64,000 bases of DNA from Eublepharis macularius (lineage: Eukaryota > Chordata > Lepidosauria > Squamata > Eublepharidae): positions 142,299,464-142,363,463 of the forward strand of contig NC_072796.1 in assembly GCF_028583425.1 (NCBI RefSeq). Direction: 5' to 3'. Under the pieces are notes generated by a model that made no database searches, was not told the DNA's origin, and saw only the letters and a list, made by a program, of their open reading frames with translations. The translations under genes were made by a program, and so were the position numbers. Each line of letters opens with the position of its first letter. Position 1 is the stretch's first letter. Shown here piece after piece: positions 30,962 to 41,039 of the stretch.

Positions 30962-31589
30962 CTTTAAGCTTTTCAAGTCGGAGCAAGGCTAGTAATTCTG
31001 TACTTATCTAAAATAACTGTCAGAAATATTTTAAGCATTAACAAAGTACAGAATGCGCAATACAAGCACATTTGTTCAGGGGCTTCCTTGCAATTTTTTC
31101 TGTGTCTGGAAGAGTCACTCAGGTCTATAGGGCTTCTTATTTTTTTCTAATCTTTATCCCCAACAAATCTGGCACCCAAAGAGCAGTGACAGTGAACAAG
31201 GGAGTAAGATCTTGTTATCACACAGATGCACAATGTTCCTGTGTCCCAACCACTGGCTCGCCTTACTGGCTTGTTGTGAGGATGACTCAGATTGTGTTTG
31301 TGAACAGTTCTGAACAGTTAAAGCGCAGTTAAGCATTATTTTTATATACCAACACTACAGTATATTACTAGATTTCGTATTATATACTAAAGGGAATATC
31401 TTATATTATTATATAACAAAAGCTATAACCACTTCTCTACTCGTTTCCTAAATGCTATTTATTATGTTAATAACAATAATGTTATTATTGCTGATTTCCC
31501 CTCTATTTCTAGTTGAAACAACTTAAGCATAGGCATAGGGGAGACAATCTATTTTATGCTCAAGTCTTAACACTCCCTCCATCCATCAT

Positions 31590-31740
31590 ATAGTTATTTA
31601 CTTACTAGATTTATACCCTGCTTATCTTCCCAGGGAGGACCAAAAGTGGCTTACATTATTCTCCTTCAGTTTTATCCCCACATCAACCCTGCGAGGTAGG
31701 TTAGGCTGAGAGCCCATGGTCACACAGCAAGTTTCAATGG
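31590..31740 (-). repeat. tRNA-derived SINE, third family, 3' part
   Basis: TTTATACCCTGCTTATCTTC, TTTTATCCCCACATCAACCC and TGCGAGGTAGGTTAGGCTGA form the inverted body and 3' end; the head is missing. Confidence 0.6.
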
Positions 31741-31769
31741 TTGAGTGAAGTAGCCCTGTTAGTTTAGTT

Positions 31770-31885
31770 TTATTATCCCCATACTGCAGCCAGGGACTGA
31801 GGCTAAGAACAAGTGACTTCCCTCAGGCCACCCAGTAAGTTCATGGCAAAGGTGTCATTCAAACTAAGGACTTGTGGATTGATAT
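31770..31885 (-). repeat. tRNA-derived SINE, second family, fragment
   Basis: TTTATTATCCCCATACTGCA, CCAGTAAGTTCATGGCAAAG and an inverse-B-box-like TCATTCAAACTAAG. It abuts the preceding third-family fragment. Confidence 0.5.
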
Positions 31886-31889
31886 TTCA

Positions 31890-31983
31890 GGTTGCAATCT
31901 TACATCCACTTACCTGAAAGCTAGGGTTATTGAAATCAGTGATCTTTACATCTGAGTAAACCTCCAGAGGAGTACACTGTGCA
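31890..31983. mobile_element. Short palindromic MITE, worn copy
   Basis: Ends GGTTGCAATCTTACATCC and TACACTGTGCA-like, with CCACTTACCTGAAAGCTAGG and ACATCTGAGTAAACCTCC matching the family at 859-942. Confidence 0.45.
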
Positions 31984-31984
31984 C

Positions 31985-32225
31985 TACCACAGTACATCCA
32001 CTATTATTTTTCAGATATTTATACCCCATTTCTCTCCCCAATGGAGTCCCAAAGCAGTTTACATCGTTCTCCTCTCTCCTCCATTTTATCCCAACAACCA
32101 CCCTGTGAGGTGGGTTAGGCTGAGAGAATGACTGAACAAAGGTCCCCCAGTGAGCTTCCATTACTTAGCAGGGATTGAACCTGGATCTCCTAGGTCCTAG
32201 TCCAACACTCTAACCACTGTACCGC
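31985..32225 (-). repeat. tRNA-derived SINE, third family
   Basis: A nearly complete minus-strand copy: TTTATACCCCATTTCTCTCC, ACCACCCTGTGAGGTGGGTT, inverse B box GGGATTGAACC, and a head ending TAACCACTGTACCGCTC. Confidence 0.75.
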
Positions 32226-32894
32226 TCTCACCAAATCATATGCCCCTTTTATAGAGATCCTCAGCATTAGAAATTTGCATGTTTCAAAACACATCCAGAA
32301 GTGCCCTACAGCATGAGTCTACATAGGGTCTGCCTGTTTCAGTCACACCACCATCTACTAAGAATACAGCAAAATTAGGGACAGGATGTTTCCACCAATT
32401 ACAGTTCTTGTAAATGATGTCGCTACTTTTCTGGATTCCATCTGAATTTTAATTATATCTCATCTTGTACTTCCTGCATTTCACAGCCCTTTGGCCTTGG
32501 GATTTACTACCTTTTTTTCCCTTCACAAGTCTGAACATATACAGCTGCCCGGTCGGGACCACCCTCATAAAACCAACTTTGAGGGGTCTAGTCCACAGAA
32601 GCTTCTGCTAGAAGCAAATTCATTTCAGAGTTGCTCCAACGATATTCCTCTTTCATTATGTGTCTTCACTGGAACTCCTGTTCGAGGACTCAACTGGTTT
32701 CCATGCTTTTCCCAACCAGCTACCACACAGAAGCCTTTTCATTTCTCCCACAACTTAGTCCATGGTTGTCTCTTTTGTTTCCTCCAGCTCTTAAAACCAC
32801 ACTCACCCCCGAAAAGGAGGGCAGAGAGAAATGCAAAGGTACCAGCCAGGTACCACCAGTTGCAAACCAATACCTGGCACATCAGGTGGCCCAA

Positions 32895-33290
32895 GCAGAA
32901 ATCATAACACCCGCCAGGGGCTGGACAGCCCGCATGGTGTCTAGGAGACCCCGGTTCGAATCCCTGCTGTGCCATGGAAGCAAGGACATTTCCATAAACA
33001 CTGCCATAGGGTAAACCAACACAAGTTTACAAAGACATAGCATTAGCCAGAATCCAGTACAGAGTTGAGGAAATGCTGAAACAAAACATAAGCAATTCTA
33101 GGGCTGACATTGGACAGCATGAAGCACAAGGAGCTCATAGGAGCACATATATGACCTCCAGCCAGTCACTGCCTCTCAGCCTAACCCACCTCAAAGGGTT
33201 GTTGTGAGGATAAAATAGAGAACTATGTATGCCACTTTGGGTCCCCACTCGGGAGAAGGCAGGGTATAAACAAAGAAAATAAGTAAGTAA
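32895..33290 (+). repeat. Third-family SINE split by a later insertion
   Basis: A SINE head with B box GGTTCGAATCCC (about 32915-32985) and the matching body and tail (TCACTGCCTCTCAGCCTAAC to GGGTATAAACAAAGAAAAT, about 33150-33285) are separated by about 165 bp. That insert matches the repeat at 48430-48650 (AAACACTGCCATAGGGTAAA, ACAAGTTTACAAAGACATAG). The insert is therefore younger than this SINE copy. It lies in STX17 intron 1. Confidence 0.6.
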
Positions 33291-33392
33291 ACAAATACCC
33301 AGGGCACGCCACAAACAGGGCTCCGCGTGCATCCCGGCTCTCTCGACCATGGTCGGGTCAAGAGAGCATTGAGATGCAGCCAGCCTGCGGTG

Positions 33393-33626
33393 ACAAAGGG
33401 TTGTCAGCTCCAGGTCGGGAGCTGGAGATTCCTGGAGACTGGGGGTGGGGTGCAGCCTCGGAAGGGCGAAGGTTGGAGAGAGAAGGAACCTCGGCGGGGT
33501 ATAATGCCATAGGGCCCACCTTCCAAAGCAGCCATTTCCTCCAGGGGGGACTGATCTCTCTGGCCTGGAGATCGGCTGCATCTCCAAAAGACCTCCAGCT
33601 GCCACCTGGAGGCTGGCAACCCTAAA
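33393..33626. mobile_element. GGGTTGCCA-type hAT MITE
   Basis: Left end GGGTTGTCAGCTCCAGGTC and right end GGAGGCTGGCAACCCTA, with the family's interior (AATGCCATAGGGCCCACC; GGGACTGATCTCTCTGGCC). It lies about 110 bp from the donor of the non-coding first exon of STX17. Confidence 0.7.
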
Positions 33627-33699
33627 ACCCTGCCTGCTTCCGCCTTGGAGCCTCCCTAGGCAGAGGCAGTCTACCTCAGCGAGCAGCCAGAGAGACCCT

Positions 33700-33960
33700 C
33701 CGCCGCCCGGCTTGCTAAGCGCCCCCAACTCACCGGGCTGCGGCGGCTCCCGGCCTGGCTCTGCCCGAAGCCGGAAGCTGGCCGGAAGCTCTTCACCACA
33801 GAGGGAGAACGCCTAGAGCGACGCGCAGCACGGCTTCCGGCTCCATGCGCCTGCGCGGACCGGTGCCGCGCGAAACGCTTGCAAGCCAAGTGGGGCGCCG
33901 GTGCACGTGTGCGTCGTGCGGCTGGCGGGGTTGCACGGAGGCAGGCCCGATGGCCCCCTT
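33700..33960 (-). promoter_or_regulatory. STX17: STX17 promoter and non-coding first exon (CpG-rich)
   Basis: A GC- and CpG-rich block with no TATA box. A minus-strand donor, GTGAGT at 33728-33733, closes a GC-rich exon ending GGAGCCGCCGCAGCCCG at 33734. CCGGAAG (ETS type) occurs at about 33771 and 33781 and its inverse CTTCCGG at about 33833. An NRF-1-like TGCGCCTGCGC lies at about 33846. The start of transcription is not fixed by sequence; about 33850-33880 is likely. This is typical of a housekeeping promoter. Confidence 0.65.
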
Positions 33961-34009
33961 TGCTGGAGAGTTGGAAGGGCTGCGTTGGAAGCCCCGCTTC
34001 TCGAAATAG

Positions 34010-34080
34010 AAAGAATATAAATATAAATATAAAGAATATAAATAAAAATATAAAGAATAGATTTCTTTATATTTATTATA
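34010..34080. repeat. ATATAAA-type simple repeat
   Basis: Imperfect repeats of AAATATAAAG about 100 bases upstream of the STX17 promoter block. They make an AT-rich boundary against the GC-rich block. Confidence 0.6.
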
Positions 34081-34149
34081 GGTTTACAGCAATAATCTGC
34101 AACTGGGCGGTTTTGTCTGCGCAGAGAAATCTAAATTTATCTGGGTATT

Positions 34150-34425
34150 TATAATCTGCTTTACTTCCCGCCAGGGACACAGAGCAACTTATTCTCCTTT
34201 TCTCCGTTTTCAATCAGTTCTTTATTTACAGTCATTTGACCCATCATGTAACACATTTATTCTATAAAAAAAAAATTACTCCGTTTTATACTCGCAACAA
34301 CCCTGTGAGGGAGGTTAAGCTGAGAGGGAGTGACGGCCCAAGGGCGCCCAGTGAATTTCCATGGCAGAGGAGGGATTCGAACCTGGGTCTTCCAAGTTCT
34401 ACTTCAGCACTCTAACCATTTTCTT
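34150..34425 (-). repeat. tRNA-derived SINE, third family
   Basis: TAATCTGCTTTACTTCCCGC (3' end) and, after an AT-rich interruption, CAACCCTGTGAGGGAGGTTA, inverse B box GGGATTCGAACC, and a worn head. A 90-bp AT-rich stretch near 34200-34290 looks inserted. Confidence 0.6.
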
Positions 34426-34427
34426 CA

Positions 34428-34545
34428 GGAGGGCAGCCACGTTGGTCAGCAGAAGAGCAAGATTTGGGTCCAGCAACATCTTAAAAGACTGTCCAGATTT
34501 CCAGAGCGAGCTTTCCACAGTCAGCGCTCCCTTCTGATCCCTGAG
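34428..34545 (-). repeat. Penelope-derived terminal fragment, third subfamily
   Basis: GGGCAGCCACGTTGGTCAGC, AGCAAGATTTGGGTCCAGCA and CAGTCAGCGCTCCCTTCTGA: the inverse reads TCAGAAGGGAGCGCTGACTG, close to the module at 4810-4846. Confidence 0.5.
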
Positions 34546-34770
34546 GAGTTCCCCCCCCCTCACGTTTTATTGTCTTAAGGATAGACAATTTAATTGCTGC
34601 GTTGTATTGCATTTTATGTTGGGTCAGTTTTGTTACACCTTTAGGCTTCTGTTTTAGAACTGGCTGTATATTGTAGTGATGTTGGGCTTTTTTTAAAATC
34701 CTTGAGTTGTAAATCATCCCTTGTGGCCTGAGATAAGGGATAGTACACCTTAAAAATTTATTTTCTTTGT
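34546..34770 (+). repeat. L2-like LINE 3' tail, worn
   Basis: Low-GC tail (TTTTATTGTCTTAAGG..TTTTATGTTGGGTCAG..TGTGGCCTGAGATAAGGG) ending in TTAAAAATTTATTT. The family call is tentative. Confidence 0.35.
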
Positions 34771-35249
34771 ATTCCATCAATGAAGAACAAGAATAGCTCT
34801 TTTTACAGCCTTTATTAGGCAGCTGTAATGATCAGCCATCAATCAGTTCAAGACCTCATCTGGAATACAAGGTGGCTGTCGCGCTCACGCTTGCCACGCA
34901 GGTAACAACAGCCAGACAGGATTACGTTGCAGAGTTCTCCTGAGCTGCTGTCTCACAAGGCTGGCTCATGGTGTTTTGTCGTCTCCATGCTCTCTTGGGC
35001 ACTTGACACTGCCAGCCAGGTTCAAACCAAGCCCCTGTACCATTGCTGCTTGGAAGTACGTGCCCCAAGCAGTTGTGCTTCAACTTACAGCAGTGCCTGT
35101 TTACTTTTCTCTCTGTCTCTGCCGGAATCTGCTGCTTCCTCACACGGAGACCCACATCTGCCCCCTTCCCTTGAGCCGGGAGGGAGGGGTTACCTCCAAG
35201 CCCAGCTGGGTGCTTTGACAGAATCATTTCCTAAGAAGGCTACATAGTC
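34771..35249. other. Intergenic stretch, no gene recognised
   Basis: Mixed sequence between the two divergent genes. Overlapping frames of about 100 residues on both strands at 34922-35247 have no known domain. Confidence 0.35.
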
Positions 35250-35900
35250 CCATTCTTTTGTCACAGATGAACCACGCAAATTTGTGGCCTGTTCTGCCTC
35301 AGGCCCAATTCAGAAGAAGCAGACAGAGTCCGATGAGGAGAGGAAACGGAGTTACTTTATTTGAATAGAGGGAAGACCGTGGATACAAGGGCAATAAAAG
35401 CCCAGTAAAACCAACCGTTCTTCAGAGGTCTGAGAAACATTACACCAACTTTTATCACCTTGGGTTCATTATACATTCAGCAAGTTATTGGTTGAGTTAG
35501 TTACATGTACATATGACTTAGCATCATTCCATTGGTTTAGCATAATCAGGGGTTGTCCCCTTACTCAATTAACAACTTGTTTATCATTTCAAAGAACAAA
35601 CACTCTTTGGCAACTCTGATATCAGTTCAAGTATCCATGGGGCAGATGTGTGTCATTTTCACAACTAGCCCGGATCCGTTCCCATCCTTGATGTAACTAG
35701 CAGAACAACTACCCATTGTTAATGTATTCCATTACATGATATAGGTGCTGGGCAAAGAACATTTCCCAACATTCCTGAAACAAAGGCTTTAATACAAGTG
35801 CCCCAATCTATGGCAAGATGATGGCCATCTATCTCTTGCAATGTTGCCAATGAGGGAAATGAGATTCTACAGGCCTGGATCTTAATTGTTTTGTTCTCAC
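35250..35900 (-). repeat. Probable LTR remnant of an endogenous retrovirus (fossil)
   Basis: On the minus strand, AAATAAAGTAACTCCGTTTC lies in a typical R-region position. Before it comes a promoter-like region of several hundred bases; after it come GGCAGAACAGGCCACAAATT and TGGTTCATCTGTGACA, which resemble the LTR end and first leader bases of a gammaretrovirus-like element. No internal genes are seen beside it, so it is a broken or solo remnant. Family and borders are tentative. Confidence 0.35.
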
Positions 35901-36043
35901 AGATTCTAGAAATGCAGTTTCATTTTCTACTATCAGCACTTTTGTTAGCTTGCAAGGACAAGAGAAAGATGGGTAAGGGGCTTCTCTCTGAGGGCCCCTG
36001 TTTACTACTCAGAATTTAGGGGAGGTCAAGGCTGTGTCCCACA

Positions 36044-36262
36044 TAGGGTTGCCAGCTCCAAGTTGGGAAATTCCTGGAGATCTGGGGGGTGAAACCTGGA
36101 GAAAGGGGGGTTTGGGGAGGGAAAAGACCTTGGCATGGCATAATTCCATAGAGTCTACCCCCCAAAGTAGCCATTTTCTCCAGGTAAACTGATCTCTGTG
36201 GCCTGGAGACCAGTTGTAATTCCAGGAGATCTCCAGCCACTACCTGGAGGCTGGCAACCCTA
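36044..36262. mobile_element. GGGTTGCCA-type hAT MITE
   Basis: Inverted ends TAGGGTTGCCAGCTCC and GGAGGCTGGCAACCCTA. 8-bp flanks GTCCCACA (36036-36043) and GTCCCCCA (36263-36270) agree at 7 of 8 places, as expected for an ageing hAT target duplication. 219 bp, no coding capacity. Confidence 0.8.
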
Positions 36263-36279
36263 GTCCCCCACTCCCCCAC

Positions 36280-37080
36280 TCCTGGCACACCATTTTAGGC
36301 CAAGCCTGTAGGAGAGACTAATTCACAGTCAGCAGACATGAAGCTCACAACTCCCGTAATATCCTTTGATTTAGGCCTACGTGACCAGCCAGGTTTCAGA
36401 GAGCAGAGAGGCGCCGTCTGAAATTGCCACCAACCTGGTTTTCATCTCCCTAGGCTAATCCACACTTTCCGTGACATTTTTAAAAACAAGGCCAGCTGTG
36501 GCACAAATTGCCCGTGGACCTCCGGACAACAACCTGCAAAGCTCCCCCTTATTTCTACACACCTGTCTGTTGCACCCTGCTTATGCTTTTGTCGGGGAAG
36601 GTATTTTTGATTGCTTCGTATTCCTCAATTCGCAGCTCACTTCAAGTAGAAACATTCAATTTCTTCAGGGAGTACGCTCTGCCACACAACCTGACAGCAT
36701 AATTGACTGTATCAGGAATGGCTCACTGAGTTGTTTTCAAGAGCTGTTCCGTTCCCCAGAAACAAGTCTCAGGGCCAGGAGAATATTTTACCACACAAAT
36801 TGCACCCTCACCCAACTAGAACTGTAAGTTATGGGCAGAACATTTCCTTCAACTATATACGCTTACATAACATGTTAGGTCCCAACATTATGCAGTGTTA
36901 AAGAATGGAAATGCCTCTATTTCTTACCATTTGAAACAGCTGAGAAATGCATAGAGAAGGAATGTGGAAAGAGGGCAGGACTGGACAAGAGAATTCACCT
37001 TTACTCCATCCTCTGGGCTTCTCAGTCAGTGTTTAATGTCTGAACTGAAGGCTGCCAGAAGCTACTTTATCCAACCTAGA
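36280..37080. other. Intergenic stretch, no gene recognised
   Basis: Unique-looking sequence. A frame of 118 codons at 36471-36827 has no recognisable domain. I see no element ends. Confidence 0.35.
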
Positions 37081-37084
37081 GATT

Positions 37085-37150
37085 TGATTTAATTTAATTT
37101 ATTCAATTTATACTCCGCCCTCCCCACACCAGCGGGCTCAGGGCGGATAC
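37085..37150 (-). repeat. L2-like LINE 3' end
   Basis: TATACTCCGCCCTCCCCACA then CCAGCGGGCTCAGGGCGGAT is the inverse of an L2 3' end, with an AATTTAATTTAATT tail. Confidence 0.65.
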
Positions 37151-37474
37151 TCAAATTCTACTTCCAATCCCAAATACGTAGTAATTGCTAAAATTGTTTG
37201 TGTGTGAAGGAATACTCAGAGGTGCACTTTATTATTTCTTAAACGTTAGGACTGAGCCCCAGCATTCAAAAAAGATTCAAGCTGCACAACTAGCTATATC
37301 TATGCAAATTTTACAGCTTGGTTAGTATTGAGATTTTAAAAAATTATTACTAGGAGACTGCAAGGAAGCAGATGAGATGGGAGTATGGAACTGATCCCTC
37401 TAAGGGTGACACCCGCTATCCTGGAGGCAGCCTTCTCCGTGGTGTTGTAGCGGTAGCTGTCTTCAGGAATGGAG

Positions 37475-37630
37475 ACATTACAATAACATTACAATAACAG
37501 CAGCGCTATAATATATTTCAATCGGGAACACAAAAATAGAAGCAGCAAATTGCTTTGACAATTTGCTGCTTCTATTTTTGTGTTCCCGATTGAAATAAAA
37601 TATTATAGCTTTGCTTTCATTGTAATGTCT
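37475..37630. repeat. Long hairpin with perfect 37-bp stem
   Basis: 37516-37552 and 37559-37595 are exact inverted copies of 37 bp around the six-base loop CTTTGA. The pairing continues outward with small bulges (GCTATAATAT with ATATTATAGC; ACATTACAAT with ATTGTAATGT). No coding capacity and no family name. Confidence 0.8.
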
Positions 37631-37744
37631 TTATGTTACTGTTTTTGATTATTATATACGATTTGTTTTGGATTTATAAGCCATTAATAGGTTCAATTCC
37701 ACAGTGTTCTCGTCGTTATTTAGTGGTCCCTTACTATATTCTAG

Positions 37745-37957
37745 ATCCATAGGAGTTAGCCGTGTTAGTCTGTAGTTGCAAAATAGTAAGGAGTCCAGTA
37801 GCACCTTTAAGACTCACCAACTTTATTGTAGCAGAAGCTTTCGAGAACCACAGCTCTCTTTGTCAGATGCAACTGATGAAGAGAGCTGTGGCTCTCAAAA
37901 GCTTATGCTACAATACAGTTGGTTAGTCTTAAAGGTGCTACTGGACTCTACTATTTC
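37745..37957. mobile_element. Penelope-derived palindromic insertion
   Basis: Exact 12-bp target duplication ACTATATTCTAG at 37733-37744 and 37958-37969. It starts ATCCATAGGAGTTAGCCG; both arms and the central paired motifs are present (CTGATGAAGAGAGCTGTGGC on the plus strand). Confidence 0.86.
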
Positions 37958-38129
37958 ACTATATTCTAGTTAATTTTTAGGAACGGGGCATAAAGTGCTG
38001 TTCTTCCTATTCCCAGTCTTCTTGTGGCCAAACTACACATCATGCGGGGAAACCATGATCAAACCTCCTTTTTTAATTTTTGATTAGCCATAAAGCAGCC
38101 ACTAAAGGCATCCCACTTAGATCTGAGTA

Positions 38130-38350
38130 ACAGTATGTGACCTGCATAGCCCAGGCAAGCCCAATCCAGCAGATCTTGGAAGCTAAGCAGGGTCAGCCTT
38201 GGTTAGTAATTGGATGGGAGACCTCCAACAAAGACAAAGGTTGCAGTGGCAGGCAATGGCCAAACACCTCTGTTAGTCTGTTGCCATGGAAACACCACCA
38301 AGGGTCTCCATAAGTCAGCTATGACTTGAGGGTACTCTCTACCTCCATCA
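38130..38350 (+). repeat. 5S-rRNA-derived SINE with BovB-like tail
   Basis: 5S part: CAGCAGATCTTGGAAGCTAA, GCAGGGTCAGCCTTGGTTAG, TAATTGGATGGGAGACC. A unique body follows, then CCATAAGTCAGCTATGACTT and GAGGGTACTCT, a tail like that of BovB LINEs (compare 6960-7010). The tail suggests mobilisation by BovB enzymes. Confidence 0.75.
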
Positions 38351-38374
38351 CTATTAGGGGAGAGGTGGTTAACC

Positions 38375-38396
38375 CTCCACACACACACACACACCC
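38375..38396. repeat. CA microsatellite
   Basis: About ten AC units. Confidence 0.9.
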
Positions 38397-38399
38397 ATT

Positions 38400-39470
38400 T
38401 CCCTGCTCAAAATCACACCCCCAAAGCTTCTCTGAGCCCCACTGCAGGAAACTGGTACATATGGGTGGGGTCTTCTCAATAAAAGATGCTGTCAAAATTA
38501 GATAATATAAAAACAACAATAATAATATAATGAGCAATCCGCTCTGATTTCCATTGCATACAAACTGATGGTAGAACTCTAACCTCCTGCCATTTTACTT
38601 CCTTCTTATACCTCTGGACTGAGCTCTGGCATTTAAAAGTTCACCTGCAGAGTATGTGGCATATTGGCACCATCTGCTGATAAAAAAAATAGCCTAGATG
38701 GGAACTGGTCTGGGTTAATGCAGGACAGGTGTGCTTCAGGCCATGCACCCGCTGCTATCTTCTTCCCCAGGGGGTTCCATTCCTCTGAACTTGTAAATGA
38801 ATTCAGCAATGCAGGTGAAAGCTGAAAACCACAATAATATGGATAATGCTCTGAAGAAAAGTGGCAAGATTCAGTTCAGAGAACAACAGTGGAGAGAGAA
38901 AAAAAAGCTGTTTAACTGGGGGGAAAGTCCCAAACCTAACTTTTGCCTTGTTTCAGACTTCTACTTTTGTAGTCCTGTTACTTTGTTTGTTGGATATCTC
39001 CTGATCCCTATGGATTGTACTGATTTGCATGACGGACCAACTAGATTTCCAGGTTATGAGCTATTGAGGGTTGTTCTCTGAACTGAACTTTGTCACTTCC
39101 ACTTCCTTCAGAGCCTTACCCATATTGTTGTGGTTTTCAGCTTTCACCTGCATTTCCGAATCAAAATGTCAATAGATGGCAGTACAGCTTTATTTAGCTT
39201 TGTCGAAGCAACTTCTTGGTTCACATAATTTTTTGCACACCAATTCAGCAAGTGATGCTCTTGGGAAATGATGAGGATAGCTCCACTCGCTAAAGTTCTC
39301 TGTGGCAAGATGGTAAAAGCCACGTGACCAGGGCCATCAAAAAAACCAGAAATGCCAGGTGTAGCCCACTGGGGTTGGCCTGGCTGGATGCAAAAGTGAA
39401 GTGATTTTGGAACATGCAGCATAATGATTTTAAAGGCACAACAGTCCTGCCCTCCCCTACATCTCTCAAA
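38400..39470. other. Intergenic stretch, no gene recognised
   Basis: No recognised exon. Around 38800-39150 an inverted pair lies about 300 bases apart (ATGCAGGTGAAAGCTGAAAA near 38810, TTTTCAGCTTTCACCTGCAT near 39135), so another foldback-type unit may lie here. Confidence 0.4.
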
Positions 39471-39474
39471 AGGT

Positions 39475-39561
39475 TATATACACTGATAATCTTGTTGGTC
39501 TCTAAAGTGCCACTGAACTCAAATCTTGCTGTTCTACTGCAGACCAACACGGCTCGCCACC
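39475..39561 (+). repeat. Penelope-derived terminal fragment, third subfamily
   Basis: ATCTTGTTGGTCTCTAAAGT, GCCACTGAACTCAAATCTTG and CTGCAGACCAACACGGCTCG. The outer end only. A hAT MITE is inserted at its end. Confidence 0.65.
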
Positions 39562-39890
39562 CAGGGCTTTTTTTCAGTGGGAACGTGGTGGAACAGCGTT
39601 CCGGCACCTCTTAAAAATGGTCACATGGCCGGTGGCCTCACCCCCTGATCTCCAGACAGAGGGGAGTTTAGATTGCCCTCTACACCACTCAGCAGCGCAG
39701 AGGGCAATCTAAACTCTCCTCCGTCTGGAGATCGGGGCGGGGCCACTGGCCATGTGACCATTTTCGCTGAGGGCGATTGAAACTTTAAAAAACTCCCCCC
39801 TTGTTCCAGCTGACCCAAAGTGACCTTATTGTGCGGTCTTGAGTTCCACCACTAAGTTCCACCACCTCTTTTCCCAGAAAAAAAGCCCTG
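39562..39890. mobile_element. hAT MITE (CAGGGCTTTTTTTC ends) with exact 8-bp duplication
   Basis: TCGCCACC flanks both sides (39554-39561 and 39891-39898). Ends CAGGGCTTTTTTTCAGTGGG and TTTTCCCAGAAAAAAAGCCC + TG are inverted. The interior is itself palindromic (TTTAGATTGCCCTCT and AGAGGGCAATCTAAA). 329 bp, no transposase. It is a non-autonomous relative of the element at 46137-47272. Confidence 0.88.
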
Positions 39891-40019
39891 TCGCCACCTA
39901 AAACTATTCACTACACCTGGTGGTTTGGACTATCTAAAGAATTATTAGAATCATCATAAAACCATTATTCTCAAGGGTAACAGAAGTAAATGAGGAGTGT
40001 TTGGGACACGTTGATCACT

Positions 40020-40215
40020 GTGAGCTGGTGTAGTGTAGTAGTTAAATAGCTGGGCTGTGATGCAGTATTTCAGTGGTTCAAATCTCACTATTGCTATAAA
40101 ATTGGGTCAGCCACTCCTCTCGGCCCAAGCCGCATTGTGGGATAATAACACTGACTTTGTTCATTGCTCTGAGTGAACACTGATCTGCCTAGAAGAGCTG
40201 TACACAAATGAACTG
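40020..40215 (+). repeat. tRNA-derived SINE, second family
   Basis: Head AGCTGGTGTAGTGTAGTAGT, B box GGTTCAAATCTC, body GGCCCAAGCCGCATTGTGGG, 3' end CTGATCTGCCTAGAAGAGC. Confidence 0.7.
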
Positions 40216-40407
40216 TTATTATTATCCTGTTGTTATTATGAATGGCTTCTTGTCAAAATCCAAGGAAGGGCTGGATAAAAATGTAAGAAAGGCAGACGTC
40301 CTGAGAGGCAAGTGGAGGCTCGAGCAGGTGCTTCCAAAGCAAGGAATTTACAGACAAATGAAACAATTATTTGACAATATGAAGCATTATCAATACACCT
40401 TGGTTTC

Positions 40408-40436
40408 CACACACACACACCCCCCCACACACAAAT
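40408..40436. repeat. CA/CCC microsatellite
   Basis: ACACACACACACCCCCCCACACACA. Confidence 0.85.
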
Positions 40437-40559
40437 GCTGGCCAACTTTTTGTACAAATACCTACCCCAGTTTTCTTGTCTATTTTCATTATTGGAGGTG
40501 GGGGTGTATAGGCGTCCCAAGCTCCTAGTGAGGGAGGGAAGAACCTACACACTTACTTG

Positions 40560-41010
40560 GAATGGTAGAAAGAGCTGTAGGAACTCATTAGCATAACTCA
40601 TTAGCATATGCCACGCCCCTCAACAATACCAGAAGTGTGTCATTAGCATAACTGGTTTGCATATGCCACACCCCCTGACATCACCTACTCTGGCTGTTTT
40701 GGACCCAATCCTGGCTATTCAGGGCCAAAATTGGGCCGAAAATGGCAAAAAGGGGCTGAAAATGGCTGGAAAGGGGCCCAAAACGGTCAGGATCGGGCTG
40801 CTGCTGAGCAGGAGAGTGATCCACCACCCATCAGAGGCCCGATCCGGGCCATTTCAGGACCAATCCTGGCTGTTTCGGCCCCAATCCAGGCCACAATGTG
40901 CCCAAAATGGCCGAAAATCAGGTGGGCGGGGCCACCTGTCACGTGACCTCTTTGGAGAACTACTGGAACTGTGTTCCTGCATGTTGCCCCTCGAAATGAG
41001 CCCTGCTTGG
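40560..41010 (-). mobile_element. GGCC-rich hAT-like element, short form
   Basis: The right end, inverted, reads CAGGGCTCATTTCGAGGGGC, a hAT-type end. The interior holds repeated GGGCCCAAAA and GGCCATTT blocks, as in the longer element at 46137-47272. The left border is uncertain, but ATTAGCATA repeats (40590-40665) may lie just inside it. Confidence 0.5.
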
Positions 41011-41039
41011 AATCAAGTGATATAAAGGCTCAAGGATCT

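Noticed and set aside
32491-33014. Plus-strand frames of 127-138 codons in STX17 intron 1
   Set aside because: They end inside a SINE head and have no known domain or splice support.
33135-33728. Minus-strand frame of 197 codons beside the STX17 first exon
   Set aside because: It is built from a SINE tail, a hAT MITE and GC-rich promoter-side sequence; no conserved protein is recognisable.
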